Shown here: piece after piece, positions 11,734-22,640 of the stretch
Layout of the letters: each line of letters begins with the position of its first letter
Position numbering within the stretch: position 1 is the first letter of the stretch
NCBI GenBank assembly: GCA_024449915.1
Contig: JAMZAV010000785.1
Coordinates: forward strand, 186,001 to 250,000
DNA length: 64,000 nucleotides
Source of the DNA: Sweltsa coloradensis
Taxonomy: Eukaryota; Arthropoda; Insecta; Plecoptera; Chloroperlidae
Reading direction: 5' to 3'
Translations under genes and position numbers: made by a program
The notes under the pieces: model-generated
Databases searched by the model: none
What the model was told of the DNA's origin: nothing
The model's input: the letters and a program-made list of their open reading frames with translations, nothing else

Positions 11734-12060
11734 CTACTCTACAACCATTTATTACTAAGACTATTCTAATGAATTAACATATATAAATAATATAAAGTAT
11801 ATAATATAATAATAAAACTAATATAATTTATGATAAAAAACTGTACAATATATAATGATGATAGTAAATGCAAATGGTGGACATGGCATGGTATGGTGGT
11901 GATGGTGATATGCTGTCAGTTATAGTGGCTCTCTTTTGTATGCTTTCAGAGTTTCAATAGTGCTAGTGATGGGTATAAAATGTTATGCACTTACTTCAGT
12001 CTGTAATAAGTTTATTGTCATAATGGTTGACAAAAATGATGTGTTAATACAAGTTGTGTA

Positions 12061-12982
12061 ATTAGACCAGGGAGCGCACCGTTTGCGCTGAAATTTCAAA
12101 TAGACATCCGTTACGAGCTTACTGAGTACTGCTTACAAAATGAGCAAAATCCGTTACGATTTAAACCTACAAGTAATAACAAATTGAAAAATAGGCTGCA
12201 AATATGTAGGATTTAATTTAAAGACCGTGGTTTTGTTCTAGGAGAAATCTTTTTTTTTTATTCATCAGGCTGTGAATGCATGCAGTGACTAAGGTGTATT
12301 AAATCTTACACTCTCAAGGTTCCCCCAAATTCCTCTGGGAGATTGAGTAAACCTTGCACACGTTACACGTATTTCGTACTGGCTATGATTTCCATAGTAT
12401 TGTTTGCAATTTCAAAACATGTTCTTTACTTTTTTAAATACAATCCAGAAATAAGTAATCTTTCCCGACAAGGGGTTTGAAGTTTGAGCCCAGGTCTTCC
12501 ACATTTCTGATGTAAGGGCGCCTTCGCCAAGTAGACTAGGAAACGACAAAGTCGATCCTAGACAAGTGAGCGAGTCATGTGTTGAGTACTCGCCGACTCG
12601 GGAATATTTATCGGGAATAAATATATATATTTAGGTATAAATTATAGGGTTTTGAGTTTATCAATCACTATCACGTTTCACAATAACCTCTCTGTGAAAG
12701 CACCCTCCAGCGAGCCACCTGGTCTCTTTGGGGGCTAATAATAAAATTTGTAATATGTATTTGAATATCTAAAAATAAAAGACATGAACTGAACTGAGAA
12801 GTACGCGTTAACTGTAAGGCCATAATGCGCCACTCTAGCCTAGGCTATATATGGAGTAAAGACCCATGCTGACTATATCCATGCTTAGGTATGTGAATGA
12901 AGGAGAATGTTACTGGGTACTTAACACATTGATCACTCACTCGTCTAACGACGACTAACGTTTTCTTGGTGTGTAGCCTATA
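12061..12982. mobile_element. Family G composite element, copy 2
   Basis: This is collinear with copy 1: ATTAGACCAGGGAGCGCAC start, the block ATTGAGTAAACCTTGCA, a reverse tRNA-like head (about 12445-12535), then the terminal hairpin with AGGAAACGACAAAGTCG and the closing CTCACTCGTCTAACGACGAC. It is more diverged than copy 1. The terminal hairpin is interrupted by a retroelement tail at 12664-12808. Confidence 0.65.
12664..12808 (+). mobile_element. Short retroelement tail nested in family G copy 2
   Basis: The reverse-oriented G copy at 43.6 kb is continuous where this copy carries about 145 extra bases, so this is an insertion. It holds GTCTCTTTGGGGGCTAATAA followed by AATAAAATTTGTAATATG and an A-rich end, consistent with a 5'-truncated non-LTR 3' end. 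The same insertion is present in the duplicate at about 14530-14660. Confidence 0.5.
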
Positions 12983-13145
12983 TTTATAGATAAGTTTAGC
13001 CAATAGGTTCCAGATTCTAAAGCCATTTGAACGTATATATATACATATACTTATATACCCCGGTGTAGTCACTTTTTTAATTACTGTCTAAAGTACTAAC
13101 ATAACAGCGTCATAGTCGCCTACTATAAAGCCAAGTTTGAACATC

Positions 13146-13320
13146 ATATATATATATATATATATATGTTTTAAGTATCTTTACGGTAAATAATCACGCA
13201 CAGTATTATATAAAAAAAAAAAGATAACTTTAATCCCAACGTTTCAGAAAAACTATGTTTCCATTTTCAAGGGAAGGTTAAAAACAAAAATTCAATAAAA
13301 CAACACAGCTTATATAAATG
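13146..13320 (+). repeat. Penelope-like terminal repeat fragment (P1) beside (AT)n
   Basis: An (AT)n tract is followed by TTTTAAGTATCTTTACGG, then TTTAATCCCAACGTTTC, then TTTCCATTTTCAAGGG. It is duplicated at 15003-15180 and present inverted at 15365-15573. Placement at (AT)n tracts and the CCNACGTTTC...TTTTCAAGG arrangement resemble the terminal repeats of Penelope-like retroelements. No reverse transcriptase or GIY-YIG coding is present, so the assignment is inference. Confidence 0.45.
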
Positions 13321-14345
13321 ACAAAACCTTTTTTTTGAATTTTGAAATTTTGTAAATTTAGGGGAATGAAAAAATTTATTATGGAAATTTTACTTTTTTT
13401 CTTTTTTAACCCTTTGCTTAACAGATTTTTTTATTCATGAAAATTTTTCCGGGAATTTTTTTTTGAAAATATTTGTTTTTTTTTAGAATAAATTATTTTT
13501 TTTATTGCTTTTTGTTTTTTTTTCAATTCCCTTAAAATAAAAATTTTTTTGAAATTTTTATTAAATTTAATTTTTTTAAATTAAATGGGATTTTTCCAAG
13601 AAAAAAACAAAATTCGCAAAGCTTAAAACCCAAAACCAATTATTTTATAAACCCTTTTTTAATTTTTTTTTGTTTTAAAAAATTGTATTAATTCCGACGT
13701 TTGAAGGTTTACCAATTTTTCCAACGATAAAGCCTTAAAAAAAAATAAAAAAACCAAAGGAGCAACACTATTCAAAAAATAACCGAATCAAAAATTTAAT
13801 TTTAAGGGAAATTATAATTTTTAAAAAAAATTTAATTTTTATTTTAATAACATACGTTTTAACCCGGGAAACCCTCCCGGAGGCTGGTTCTTTTTGGGGG
13901 TAATATTTAAAATTTTATATGTTATTTTTAATTTCAAAATAAGAAAGAATTAACGAGAAGGAGCGTTTCCCTTTGGCCTTTCCGGAAAAAAGCCTTAGGT
14001 TTTTTTTTTTGTTTTTGTTTTGTTTTGGTTTGTTGGGGGGTGTTCTTTTTTTACCCATAACCTCCGGCAGCGGGAAAGATTTAAATTTTCCCTTTTGGGG
14101 TTGCCATTTATGATGTTTGCCCAAATTCAATTTTAAAACCCTTAAAATTAATTGAAGTTTTTTTCCAAATTAAAAAAAAAGGGCACCCCCCTGGAATTTT
14201 TAATTTCGTCGTCAAAAAAAAAATTTTTTGTCCCTAATATAAGAATTTTAAAATTTTTTTTGGCTTAATTGATTTCCTTTTACATTTTGTTTTGCCAATT
14301 TTTCAAAAACTTTTCTTTATTTTTTTAAAACAATCCAAAAAATGT
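13320..14345. other. Homopolymer-inflated, low-confidence sequence
   Basis: Runs of T, A, C and G are abnormally frequent. Damaged versions of nearby repeats are visible (for example GGTTCTTTTTGGGGGTAAT at about 13885 and GAGCGTTTCCCTTTGGCC at about 13963). It looks like poorly polished long-read consensus rather than normal genomic sequence. The minus-strand frame at 13915-14130 is not credible. Confidence 0.55.
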
Positions 14346-15003
14346 TATCTTCCCGACAAGGGGTTTAAATTTTGACCCCCAGGTCTTCCCATTTCTGAAA
14401 TAAGGGCGTTTTCGCCAAGTAACTAGGAAAAACACAAATCAGCAGAAAAGGAGCGAGTCTTTGGTTGATACTCGCCGACTCGGGAAAATTTGCTTTTAAG
14501 TTGATTGATATTTAGGTAAAAAAAATTTAGGGTTTTGAGTTCAAAATCCTTCAGTTTCACAAAAACCCTTGTGAAAGCACCCTCCAGAGAGCCCCCGGGT
14601 CTCTTTGGGGCTAATAATAAAATTTGTAATAGTATTTAAAATTTCTAAAAAAAAAAGACATGACGAACGGGAAAATTACCGTTAAACTATAAGGCCAAAA
14701 TTTGCCCCTTAGCCTAGGCTTTATTGGAGAAAAAGCCCCATGCTGACTATTCCATGTTTAGGTATGTGAAGGGTGGAATTTACGGGGTACTCAACACTTT
14801 GATCCTCACCCGTCAAAACTCGACTTTAACGTTTTTTTGGTTGTGTACCTATTTATAAAAATTTTACCAATATTTTCCAGATTCTAAAGCCTTTGAACGT
14901 ATATCTATAATTACTTATATACCCCGGTGTCATTTTTTAATTTACTTTTCTAAAGCTAACATAACGCGCATAGTCGCTACTAAAAAGCCAAGTTTGAAAC
15001 ATC
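14345..15003. repeat. Damaged direct duplicate of 12478-13145
   Basis: The same order of blocks as 12478-13145 is seen over about 660 bp, including the nested tail and the flank just before the (AT)n tract. Many single-base losses and homopolymer changes separate the two. The offset is about 1.86 kb. Either a tandem duplication or, as likely, a misassembled second haplotype or noisy read consensus. Confidence 0.6.
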
Positions 15004-15575
15004 ATATATATATATATATATATATATGTTTTAAGTATCTTTACGGTAAATAATGACGCACAGTATTATATAAAAAAAAAAAGAAAACTTTAATCCCAAC
15101 GTTTCAGAAAAAACTATGTTTCCATTTCAAGGGAAGGTTAAAACAAAAATTTCCCAATAAAACAACAACACATTATAAAATAAACAAATAGAAAAAAAAA
15201 ACACACTATCTTGCAAACATAGAAAATTACAAAGATCCATTGCAGTGAACCTAAAATAAAATCACTTGGTTGCATTATGAGTGTGACTTCTTGTGTACCA
15301 TTCTAGCAGGCCTATCGCTGTCTTCATGCCCTTGGTCCCAAGTATTTGATTTTAGGTTCACTGCAATTGGATCTTTGTAATTTTCTATGTTTGCAAGGTA
15401 GGTGTTTTTTGTTTCTATTTGTGTATTTTTATAATGCTGTTGTTGTTTTACTAAATTTTTGTTTTTAACCTTCCCTTGAAAATGGAAACATAGTTTTTCT
15501 GAAACGTTGGGTTTAAAAGTTTTTTTTTTTATAATACGTGCGTGATTATTTACCGTAAAGATACTTAAACATTAA
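15003..15575. repeat. Palindromic pair of P1 Penelope-like terminal repeats
   Basis: The left arm (about 15028-15262) and right arm (about 15340-15575) are near-perfect reverse complements separated by about 77 nt. They share AAAGATCCAYTGCAGTGAAC, AACGTTTC and CTTTACGGTAAATAAT. The left arm abuts (AT)n. Read outward, each arm carries TTGAAAATGG...CTGAAACGTTGG, which resembles the CUGANGA...GAAAC core of the small hammerhead ribozymes in Penelope-like terminal repeats, with two core changes. Inverted terminal-repeat copies are common in that group. No protein is encoded. Confidence 0.5.
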
Positions 15576-15603
15576 CCATGGATCACGAAAGCTTAAGACA
15601 AAA

Positions 15604-15900
15604 CATATATATATATATATATTTTAAACATCTTTAATAATTAAATTTACTTCTTTCGGTTTTCCACTTATATTGTTATTTAATCCGACGTTTCGACTGG
15701 ATTTCACCAATCTTTGTCAAAGGCAGTAAAGCAACTCAAGTAAAAAACTCAATATACAAAAACACTTCAAGAGGGAAACGAAACAAAAACACAATAAATA
15801 ACATAAAACAAACATAATAAACAAAGGCAATACAAAGAAGTTAACTAACAGGAATATATAATATATAATAATAAATAAAAATATATATAATAATAATTAA
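15604..15900 (+). repeat. Second Penelope-like terminal repeat family (P2)
   Basis: An (AT)n tract at 15604-15623 is followed by TTTTAAACATCTTTA, then TTTAATCCGACGTTTCGACT and ACCAATCTTTGTCAAAGG. The layout parallels P1 but most bases differ. The minus strand reads TTGACAAAG...GTCGAAACGTCGG, close to the hammerhead consensus CUGAUGAAG...GAAAC. The following 150 bp are A-rich and non-coding. Confidence 0.45.
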
Positions 15901-16010
15901 CAGCTTATGTTTTCAACGAGAGTAATCTGGCCAGTCAGGCATGGGATGCATGGCAATATTTATTTTACATGTTAATGTTTTATGGACACACCAAAAATAT
16001 TTATGTAATT

Positions 16011-17050
16011 AAGCGAGCGAAGCGGGCGTTTCCATTTGACTCTGCCGGAAAAATTAGTCACTGGTTTTTTTTTTTTTTTTTGTTTTTTTTGTTTGTTTGT
16101 TTGTTGTTGTTTGTTTGTTTGTTTGTTTGTTTTTTTTTTTTATGTCTCGCGATAACGTTCGAACGGAGGCTCGGATCGAGTTGAAATTTTCACCATCCGC
16201 AAGCTTTGTTCTCGATTGAATGCCATTAGTTTTGTGGCAAAATCGTTCAAAAAGTTAAAAAGTTACATTAAAGTTAAACGAAAGTTTTTTTTTCAAACTT
16301 CACGGCGACAAAATCTGAGATGGCCAAATCATTTAGAATGTCCGTCCGGTCAAAGAATATGTTAAATTTTTTTTTGATCCGATAAGTAGTGTAGATGGAA
16401 ATTACATTATGACAAAGTACGGTTACCATGGCAACGGAAAGTCGTGCAGCTTTTTTTTGGGTCATGATAGCGGTCGAACGAGGCTCGGATCGAGTTGAAA
16501 TTTTCACCATCCGCAAACTTTGTTCTCGATTGAATGCCCCAATTGTTTGTGGCAAAATCGTTCAAAAAGTTAAAAAGTTACATTAAAGTTAATCGAAAGT
16601 TTTTTTTTCAAACTCAAAAGGCGACAAAATCTGAATAGCCAAATCATTTAGAATGTCCGTCCGGTGACGAATATGTTAATTTTATTTTGATCCGATAAGT
16701 AGTGTAGATGGAAATTACATTATAACAAAAAATAACGTTGCCATGGCAACGAAAAGACGCGCGAAAGTTTCTAATGCACTGCCACCTAGAAGTAATCAAA
16801 TACTTTCGAGGAAGCAGTCTATTATTTGTCAAAAAAGAGTTTAAATAGTTTTCCCAAGGGGTCAAGGTCCTCTAGATGGCGGTGGATTTTTAAAGTAAAG
16901 ATTTAAACACGGGTTTACCCAAATACCTTGGCAATAAAAAATAATACTGGAAACGCGAACGTCGTAAATTTTTAAATTTAAAAAATGTGCAATGTGGGTC
17001 TAGCTATAGCACGTGCTCGCTTATCACGCGTCCAAATGAGCGTTTCCTAG
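16011..17050 (+). mobile_element. Family S repeat, copy a, with internal tandem duplication
   Basis: It starts AAGCGAGCGAAGCGGGCG, has a T/G-rich (GTTT)n tract, then AACGTTCGAACGGAGG and CATCCGCAAGCTTTGTTC, and ends GAGCGTTTCCTAG. A block of about 300 bp (16160-16440) is repeated at 16465-16745. Comparison with copies b, c and d gives a unit of about 700 bp. The ends share GCGAGC words in inverse orientation. All open frames here are shadows of the repeat. Confidence 0.7.
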
Positions 17051-17287
17051 TGTAGTCGAATGATTAAAAGGGAATTTCCAGGTAACCGCTGCAGAAACAT
17101 CGGAAATGCTTTTGCAAACAAAGCCTTACTATCGCATTGCCGTCATTTGGACGTGTTTCCGGTGACGACTGAATCGCCTTTTATCCAGTTAAGTCAAATT
17201 ACGTCAAATAAAACTGTGTCAAGAGTCGTAAACATGTTTTACACAGTGTCGTGTTCTCCACTTTCAAACGAATCGGTTTCTGTAATT
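17051..17287. other. Spacer between family S copies
   Basis: About 240 bp of moderately GC-richer sequence not shared with the S copies. The plus-strand frame at 17060-17341 runs from here into copy b and has no recognisable domain. Confidence 0.4.
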
Positions 17288-17973
17288 AAGCGAGCAAAGC
17301 GAGCGTTTCCATTTGACTCTGCCGGAAAAAATAGTCACTAGCTTTGTTTTTTTTTGTATGTCTCGCCATAACGTTCGAACGGAGGCTCGGATCGAGTTGA
17401 AATTTTGACCATCCGCAAGCTTTGTTCTCGATTGAATGCCATTAGTTTTGTGGCAAAATCGTTCATAAAGTTAAAAAGTTACATTAAAGTTAATCGAAAG
17501 TTTTTTTTTTCAAACTAAACGGCGACAAAATCTGAGATGGCCAAATCATTTAGAATGTCCGTCCGGTCACGAATATGTTAATTTTATTTTCATCCGATTA
17601 GAAGTGTGGATGGAAATTACATTATAACAAAAGTAACGTTACCATGGCAACAAAAAGACGCGCGAAGTTTCTAATGCACTGCCACCTATGGAAGTAATCA
17701 AAATACTTTCGAGGGAGCAGTGTATTATTTGTCACCAAAGAGTTTAAATAGTGTTCCCAAGGAGTCAAGGTCCTCTAGATGGCGGTGGATTTTATTCACA
17801 AAGTAAAGGTTTACACACGGGTTTACCCAAATACCTTGGCAATAATAAATAATATTGGAAACATGGCCCTGTGGACAGCGAACGTCGCAAATTTTAAAAT
17901 TTAAAAAAATGTGCAATGTGGGTCTAGCTAGCACGTGCTCGCTTATCAACGCGTCCAACTGAGCGTTTCCTAG
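17288..17973 (+). mobile_element. Family S repeat, copy b
   Basis: An uninterrupted copy of about 690 bp, from AAGCGAGCAAAGCGAGCG to CTGAGCGTTTCCTAG. It carries the common inner words TCCGTCCGGTCACG, GTTACCATGGCAAC and GATGGCGGTGGATTTTA. It is the cleanest reference for the family in this window. The 138-codon minus-strand frame at 17725-18141 lies in this repeat and the next fragment and is not a gene. Confidence 0.7.
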
Positions 17974-18109
17974 TATTATGTCTTGGCTGCAGGCTGCAGG
18001 ATTTTTTACGTTGAGCAATGGTGATATATCCCGATAGGTTGTGTTTGGTTGAGAAAGTACATTTTGTGAAAACATTGAAGATACATAAAACGCAAACAAA
18101 CTTCTATCG

Positions 18110-18958
18110 AAAGAGTTTGAATAGTTTTCCCAAGAAGTCAAGGTCCTCTAGATGGCGGTGGATTTTATCCACAAAGTAAAGGTTTACACACGGGTTTACC
18201 TATACCTTGGCAAAAAAATAATATTGGAAACATGGCCCTGTGGACAGCGAACGTCGCAATTTTAAATTTAAAAATGTGCAATGATAAGCGAATACGTACT
18301 ATAGCTAGACTCACATTGCACATTTTTTAAATTTTTAATTTGCGACGTTCGCTGTCCACGGGGCCATGTTTCCAATATTATTTATTATTGCCAAGGTATT
18401 TGGGCAAACCCGTGGGCAAACCTTTACTTTGTGGATAAAATCCACCGCCATCTAGCTAGAGGACCTTGACATCATTTCCTTGGGAAAACTATTTTAACTC
18501 TTTGGTAACAAATAATACACTGCTTCCTCGATAGTATTTTGATTACTTCTAGGTGGCAGTGCAAAGTGGCCAGAAACCTCGTGCGACTTTTCGTTGCCAT
18601 GGAAACGTTACTTTTGTTAAAATGTAATTTCCATCTACACTACTTATTGGATCAAAATAAAATTAACATACTCGTGACCGGACGGACATTCTAAATGATT
18701 TGGCACCTCAGATTTTGTCGCCCTTTCGATTAACTTTAATGTAACTTTGTAACTTTTTGAAAGATTTTACCACAAAACTAATGGCATTCAATCGAGATCG
18801 AAGCTTGCGGATGGTCCAAATTTCAACTCGATCCGAACCTCCGTTCGAACGTTATGGCGAGACATACAAACAAACAAACAAACAAACAAACAAACAAAAA
18901 AAACAAAAACAGTGACTATTTTTCGGCAGTCAAATGGAAACGCTCGCTTCGCTCGCTT
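18110..18958 (-). mobile_element. Family S fragment plus inverted copy c (palindrome)
   Basis: A partial forward copy at 18110-18285 is followed directly by an inverted copy at about 18291-18958 that ends CGCTTCGCTCGCTTTG. The junction near 18290 makes a palindrome with arms of about 175 bp. Copy c contains (CAAA)n, the complement of the (GTTT)n tract in copy a. Confidence 0.65.
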
Positions 18959-20099
18959 TGTGACACTTACCTGTTATCTGTGATGGTACTGTTGAGTACT
19001 ATACCTATTTGAAGGTCACCACACCGCCAAATAGCAATACATTTAAAAAGAATAAGTGTAAAGCGTAAAACCTTTGTAAAACTTAAGTAGGCAAATATAA
19101 CAAGTTGGCCTAACAACTAACAATAGTACATAGAAAGTGATCATGGTAAGCTTAGGCGTGTGCAGTGTGCACAATTGGTGGCCGCGCAGGCACACACCTA
19201 AGGATTTTATATAATTTATATCTTACAGTTACTTCTTTTCTCGTAACAACATTTTATGGGGAAATAGATATTCTAATACCATACTTATAACATTTAGAGA
19301 AATATACTTGCAACAGCACAGCACAGCACAGCACAGCTGCTGCTGTAGAGGTTAATGCATTAGATAAACGTCTTTACTCTTATCATATGAAATCAACAAG
19401 CAAATCAATTTGATCGGAACGAAGACGATCAAGAAGAAGCACATTTGGAAAGAATCGAAAAATCAGCTTGGGAATCTCAATCCATGTTTGAGGTGTATAG
19501 AACTAGAAGCAAAACCAGCCATTTCCATTTTGGAAATGGACGAATTTGTAAATCACTGACATGTGGATATAGCTGGTTTTGAGGTTGATGTCTGATTTTC
19601 TAGTGTCATATCTTTGGATATGGCCTTGTTTTGAACTTGACTCTTAGTTATATGCGCAATGTAAATAAGTAGCTATTCAAATTCATGACTTACTCAGTAG
19701 GCAAAGTGAAGATGCCTGGAGATGCATGCATGTATGCCCTTGTAGAAGACACAGACTGTTGTGTCTAAAATCAAAGTGCGAATGAAACTATTTTAAGTAG
19801 CGGGAGGGTTTTATCTTCAAAACAAGCTTTATACGTATAACGTTCCACAAACGTAGTATCGTAAATAATGTTAATATTCTAGAATCTAGGCTGTGCTTTA
19901 TCGTTACTTTTACCCTGTTCTGGCTTGTTGTGGTTATAGTAGATGTTGACTCGAGGATTGAACGCTAGGACGGATAGGAGTCTGCAAGCGATGCTCATTT
20001 GCGCTGACTACCCCTAACTAATGGAACAAACGAGAAACATTGTGCGTGTTTTTGCGCAACTAAATATATACCTTACAACTGAAAATGGAAACACCTTAT
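18959..20099. other. AT-rich DNA with one short hairpin and a pentamer repeat
   Basis: No gene was recognised. A hairpin with arms around TTAGGCGTGTG and CACACACCTAA lies at 19149-19204. A (CAGCA)n tract is at about 19314-19336. Confidence 0.5.
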
Positions 20100-20345
20100 T
20101 TAAACGACTCTGACGAATGTTTTAAAAGGCATTCTAACTGCAATCTTGCGTTGTAAATGCCTTGTGACCAGTATGTTATTTGCATTCTGCGTGTGGCTGT
20201 ACAGTGCGCGTAAGTACGACGCCGGCTAATCCTGGTGTAATCGAGCCTGACCCCTGACCACCATCCATCTCTCCAGGTGTCATGGCGGCCGCACCACACC
20301 ACGTGACGGCCACTCCACGCGTGCAATATTATATTAGCCACGTCG
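20100..20345 (+). promoter_or_regulatory. GC-rich island with a possible 67-nt intron; candidate 5' exon region
   Basis: CpG-rich sequence contains a strong donor (GCGC|GTAAGT, intron from 20210) and, 67 nt on, a pyrimidine-rich acceptor (CCATCTCTCCAG|G, intron end 20276) with CTAAT at a branch-point-like position. Just after the acceptor is GTGTCATGGCGGCC, an ATG in good context, but its frame closes after about 22 codons. The splice signals may be fortuitous. A CACGTG E-box and the word ATGGCGGCC also suit a promoter or regulatory island. Confidence 0.3.
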
Positions 20346-21084
20346 TATAAGATTTGAGGGATTGTGTACGTGTGACTTGAACCTCTTTTCTATACAGCGA
20401 ACCTATACCGCGAAAGAGTACTTCTATCTAATTGGCGTAAGTATCATCGTACATCGCGACATTATACTTTGTGAGAATTACGAGATTTTCGCACAACACA
20501 GAACAGGAATGTTCTATAATTTGTCATATTATACTTATTTATTTACAATTTTTAAACATAAAATGAGGTATGGGTTGTTTCAAAATGGCATAGCCCCAAT
20601 CAAACCAAATAACACGTGTGAATTAATGATTCAATAATTGAATTTAAAAATACATTATACAATAAATACCTGGCAATAAGTGTAGGCCTACATACAAGTA
20701 TGTGTGATTTGCGAATTTGATCGTGACTTTATCTACCGATATATTTTTACAATATCCTTGACCTTAATTGGATTAATTTAATCGCCATACGTACCATCGA
20801 ACGAAAGAAAATCAAGTAATCTTTGAATCTACTACACCTACCACACTTGACTTACTTCATGTAGGGCATACGTTTACAGTATCTACGATAAATCATTCGT
20901 ATCCACTGTAATGCACGTTTGTTTCAGTAATCAGTATGTCCTCACGTTTTCCAAATTTTATTTTAAAAAGGTTTTTGTAAGAGTTGTAAGAAATGTTCAA
21001 TGCGCGGTATATTTTTATCTGTTGATGACGTATGCTTGAAAACAAAGACAGTAGTTTAAAAACAATTAAACCTTTGCTAATTAG
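20346..21084. other. AT-rich DNA without recognisable genes
   Basis: The 91-codon plus-strand frame at 20362-20637 is low in GC and has no recognisable domain. Nothing else was found. Confidence 0.5.
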
Positions 21085-21315
21085 TTAGTCCTCGTGAATT
21101 GCGTATGTTCAGCAGCTCGTCCTCATCACTTAAAACACCTGCTGTTCGTTCACCTTTGAATCTCGCCATCACTTGGCGCATATCCTAGCCCAGCAGGTGA
21201 ATTCCCGGGACAACTAGTGAGCTTCTCATTCTCATATCATTGTTAGGCATAGGCCGCCATCTGCGGTCACTTAGACTACCCCAGCGGGACGTTTGCCTGG
21301 GCAGTTCCCCTTTGA
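21085..21315. promoter_or_regulatory. GC-richer block with mirrored E-boxes
   Basis: CACCTGCTG at about 21150 and CAGCAGGTG at about 21193 are an inverted pair of identical E-box contexts roughly 45 bp apart, followed by GCCGCCATCTGCGG. The minus strand has a 33-codon open stretch from about 21190 down to about 21085 with some exon-like composition, but no convincing splice acceptor. Enhancer-like block or weak exon candidate. Confidence 0.3.
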
Positions 21316-22129
21316 CATCTAGCCTTGGGTTTTATTGGTACACCATTGCAAAATGTAAATTCGTTTAAATTTTTCAACCACGTCAATTTTGACTTGTTGA
21401 TTAATGTGAAATCCAACGACATGTGTGTAAACGAGCTTCAGAAGTTTGTTAACAGCAGGTGTGAAGAAGTGATAAGAATAGACTGCTGAATTTTCGCACT
21501 TGAATTGCTCATAAATAAGAAAGTAAAGGAGCACATTGCACACAGCAGGCTGCTTCATAAATCCATGTTCGGGATTCTAAATAGCTTTTTATATATAGAA
21601 ACGTCCCCAAATAAAAAATATCTCTATAGTCCATGTAAATAAGTTTGGATGAGAAAAATTGAAAAGTCCAACAATTAACAATCAGTCGTTATAACATTCT
21701 AATTAGTACCATTGAAGGAGTGTTTTATTTAATAATACATTTGAAGTCATACAAACTATAAGTATAATTAATTTTTAGCATTGAGACAGAACACTCTAAT
21801 TCGGCCATGTTCGAATTCTCACATGAAAGTAAACACACACAAAATATATAGCAAATACGCACTCAAAAAATTGTAAATATACTTCGAGAACTAAATTTAA
21901 TTTTCACCTATTTGCCTGAAAATAAGCAAATGTATTATTTAATTTTTGGTTTTAATTAAAATTCCAAAAAAATCATTTCACACAAACAAAAGTGTGTATG
22001 TAATTCATAACTTTATAGTTTTGATTTTAATATTGTATGATTTCATTAGAAAATGTGATTTCCAATTATTATTCCAACCCACAATAATACTCATTGTTAA
22101 AAGTGTTTGTAGACAAGAGATACCATCGA
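21316..22129. other. AT-rich DNA without recognisable genes
   Basis: Frames at 21319-21558 (-), 21946-22137 (+) and the AT-rich part of 22005-22274 (-) show no recognisable domain. No repeat was seen. Confidence 0.5.
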
Positions 22130-22640
22130 GTACTTGACTGTACCTCCCTCCCTCTCCACTTCTGCGAACGAACGAGAGGGTTGTGAATAAAACCACCGGT
22201 GTTATTGTATAATTAAAGTGACGCAAGAGGGCGCAGGTGTTTGAGCGGGGCCACCCCTGGAGACCTCCCGCCAACTGCCTTCGGAGCTCATAACTTACCT
22301 AATCCCCCCCCCCCCCCCACCATCCCACCACCACCGCGCCGTACTCGAAGGGTTCCTATATTATTATACAAGTTTGAAATTATAAAAGAACAATTACGCG
22401 GCTTCAATTAGGCCCATGCAAGTGATTAGGTCGTGTTCGTTGTCGTGGTTCCCAGTAACTTGAGTCGGACTAGCTCCCAAAGGATGAGCGGATTGAAGTT
22501 GAAGTGGAGAGGCAGGCTGCAATAGGGGGTCGTAATTGTGTTGATTGTGTTGGGTGATTGTTTTGTCCGATATCACAATGAGTGTGTGTGAAAGTCGTTG
22601 TTTCTTGTTGTGGTTCTTCTCATGCACAATACTTCTTTGG
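22130..22640. promoter_or_regulatory. GC-richer island with poly-C tract
   Basis: The stretch holds AACCACCGGTGTTATT, AGAGGGCGCAGGTG, a C-run at about 22304-22318 and CGGCTTCAATTAGGC. The minus strand carries a 77-codon frame at 22394-22627 rich in Gln, His, Pro and Ser with natural-looking composition, and a GTAAGT donor-like word near 22290. Neither is backed by homology. It may be a regulatory island or contain an exon. Confidence 0.25.

Noticed and set aside
17725..18141. 138-codon minus-strand open frame, the second longest in the window
   Set aside because: It lies across family S copies whose other copies are broken in this frame, and it has no recognised domain.
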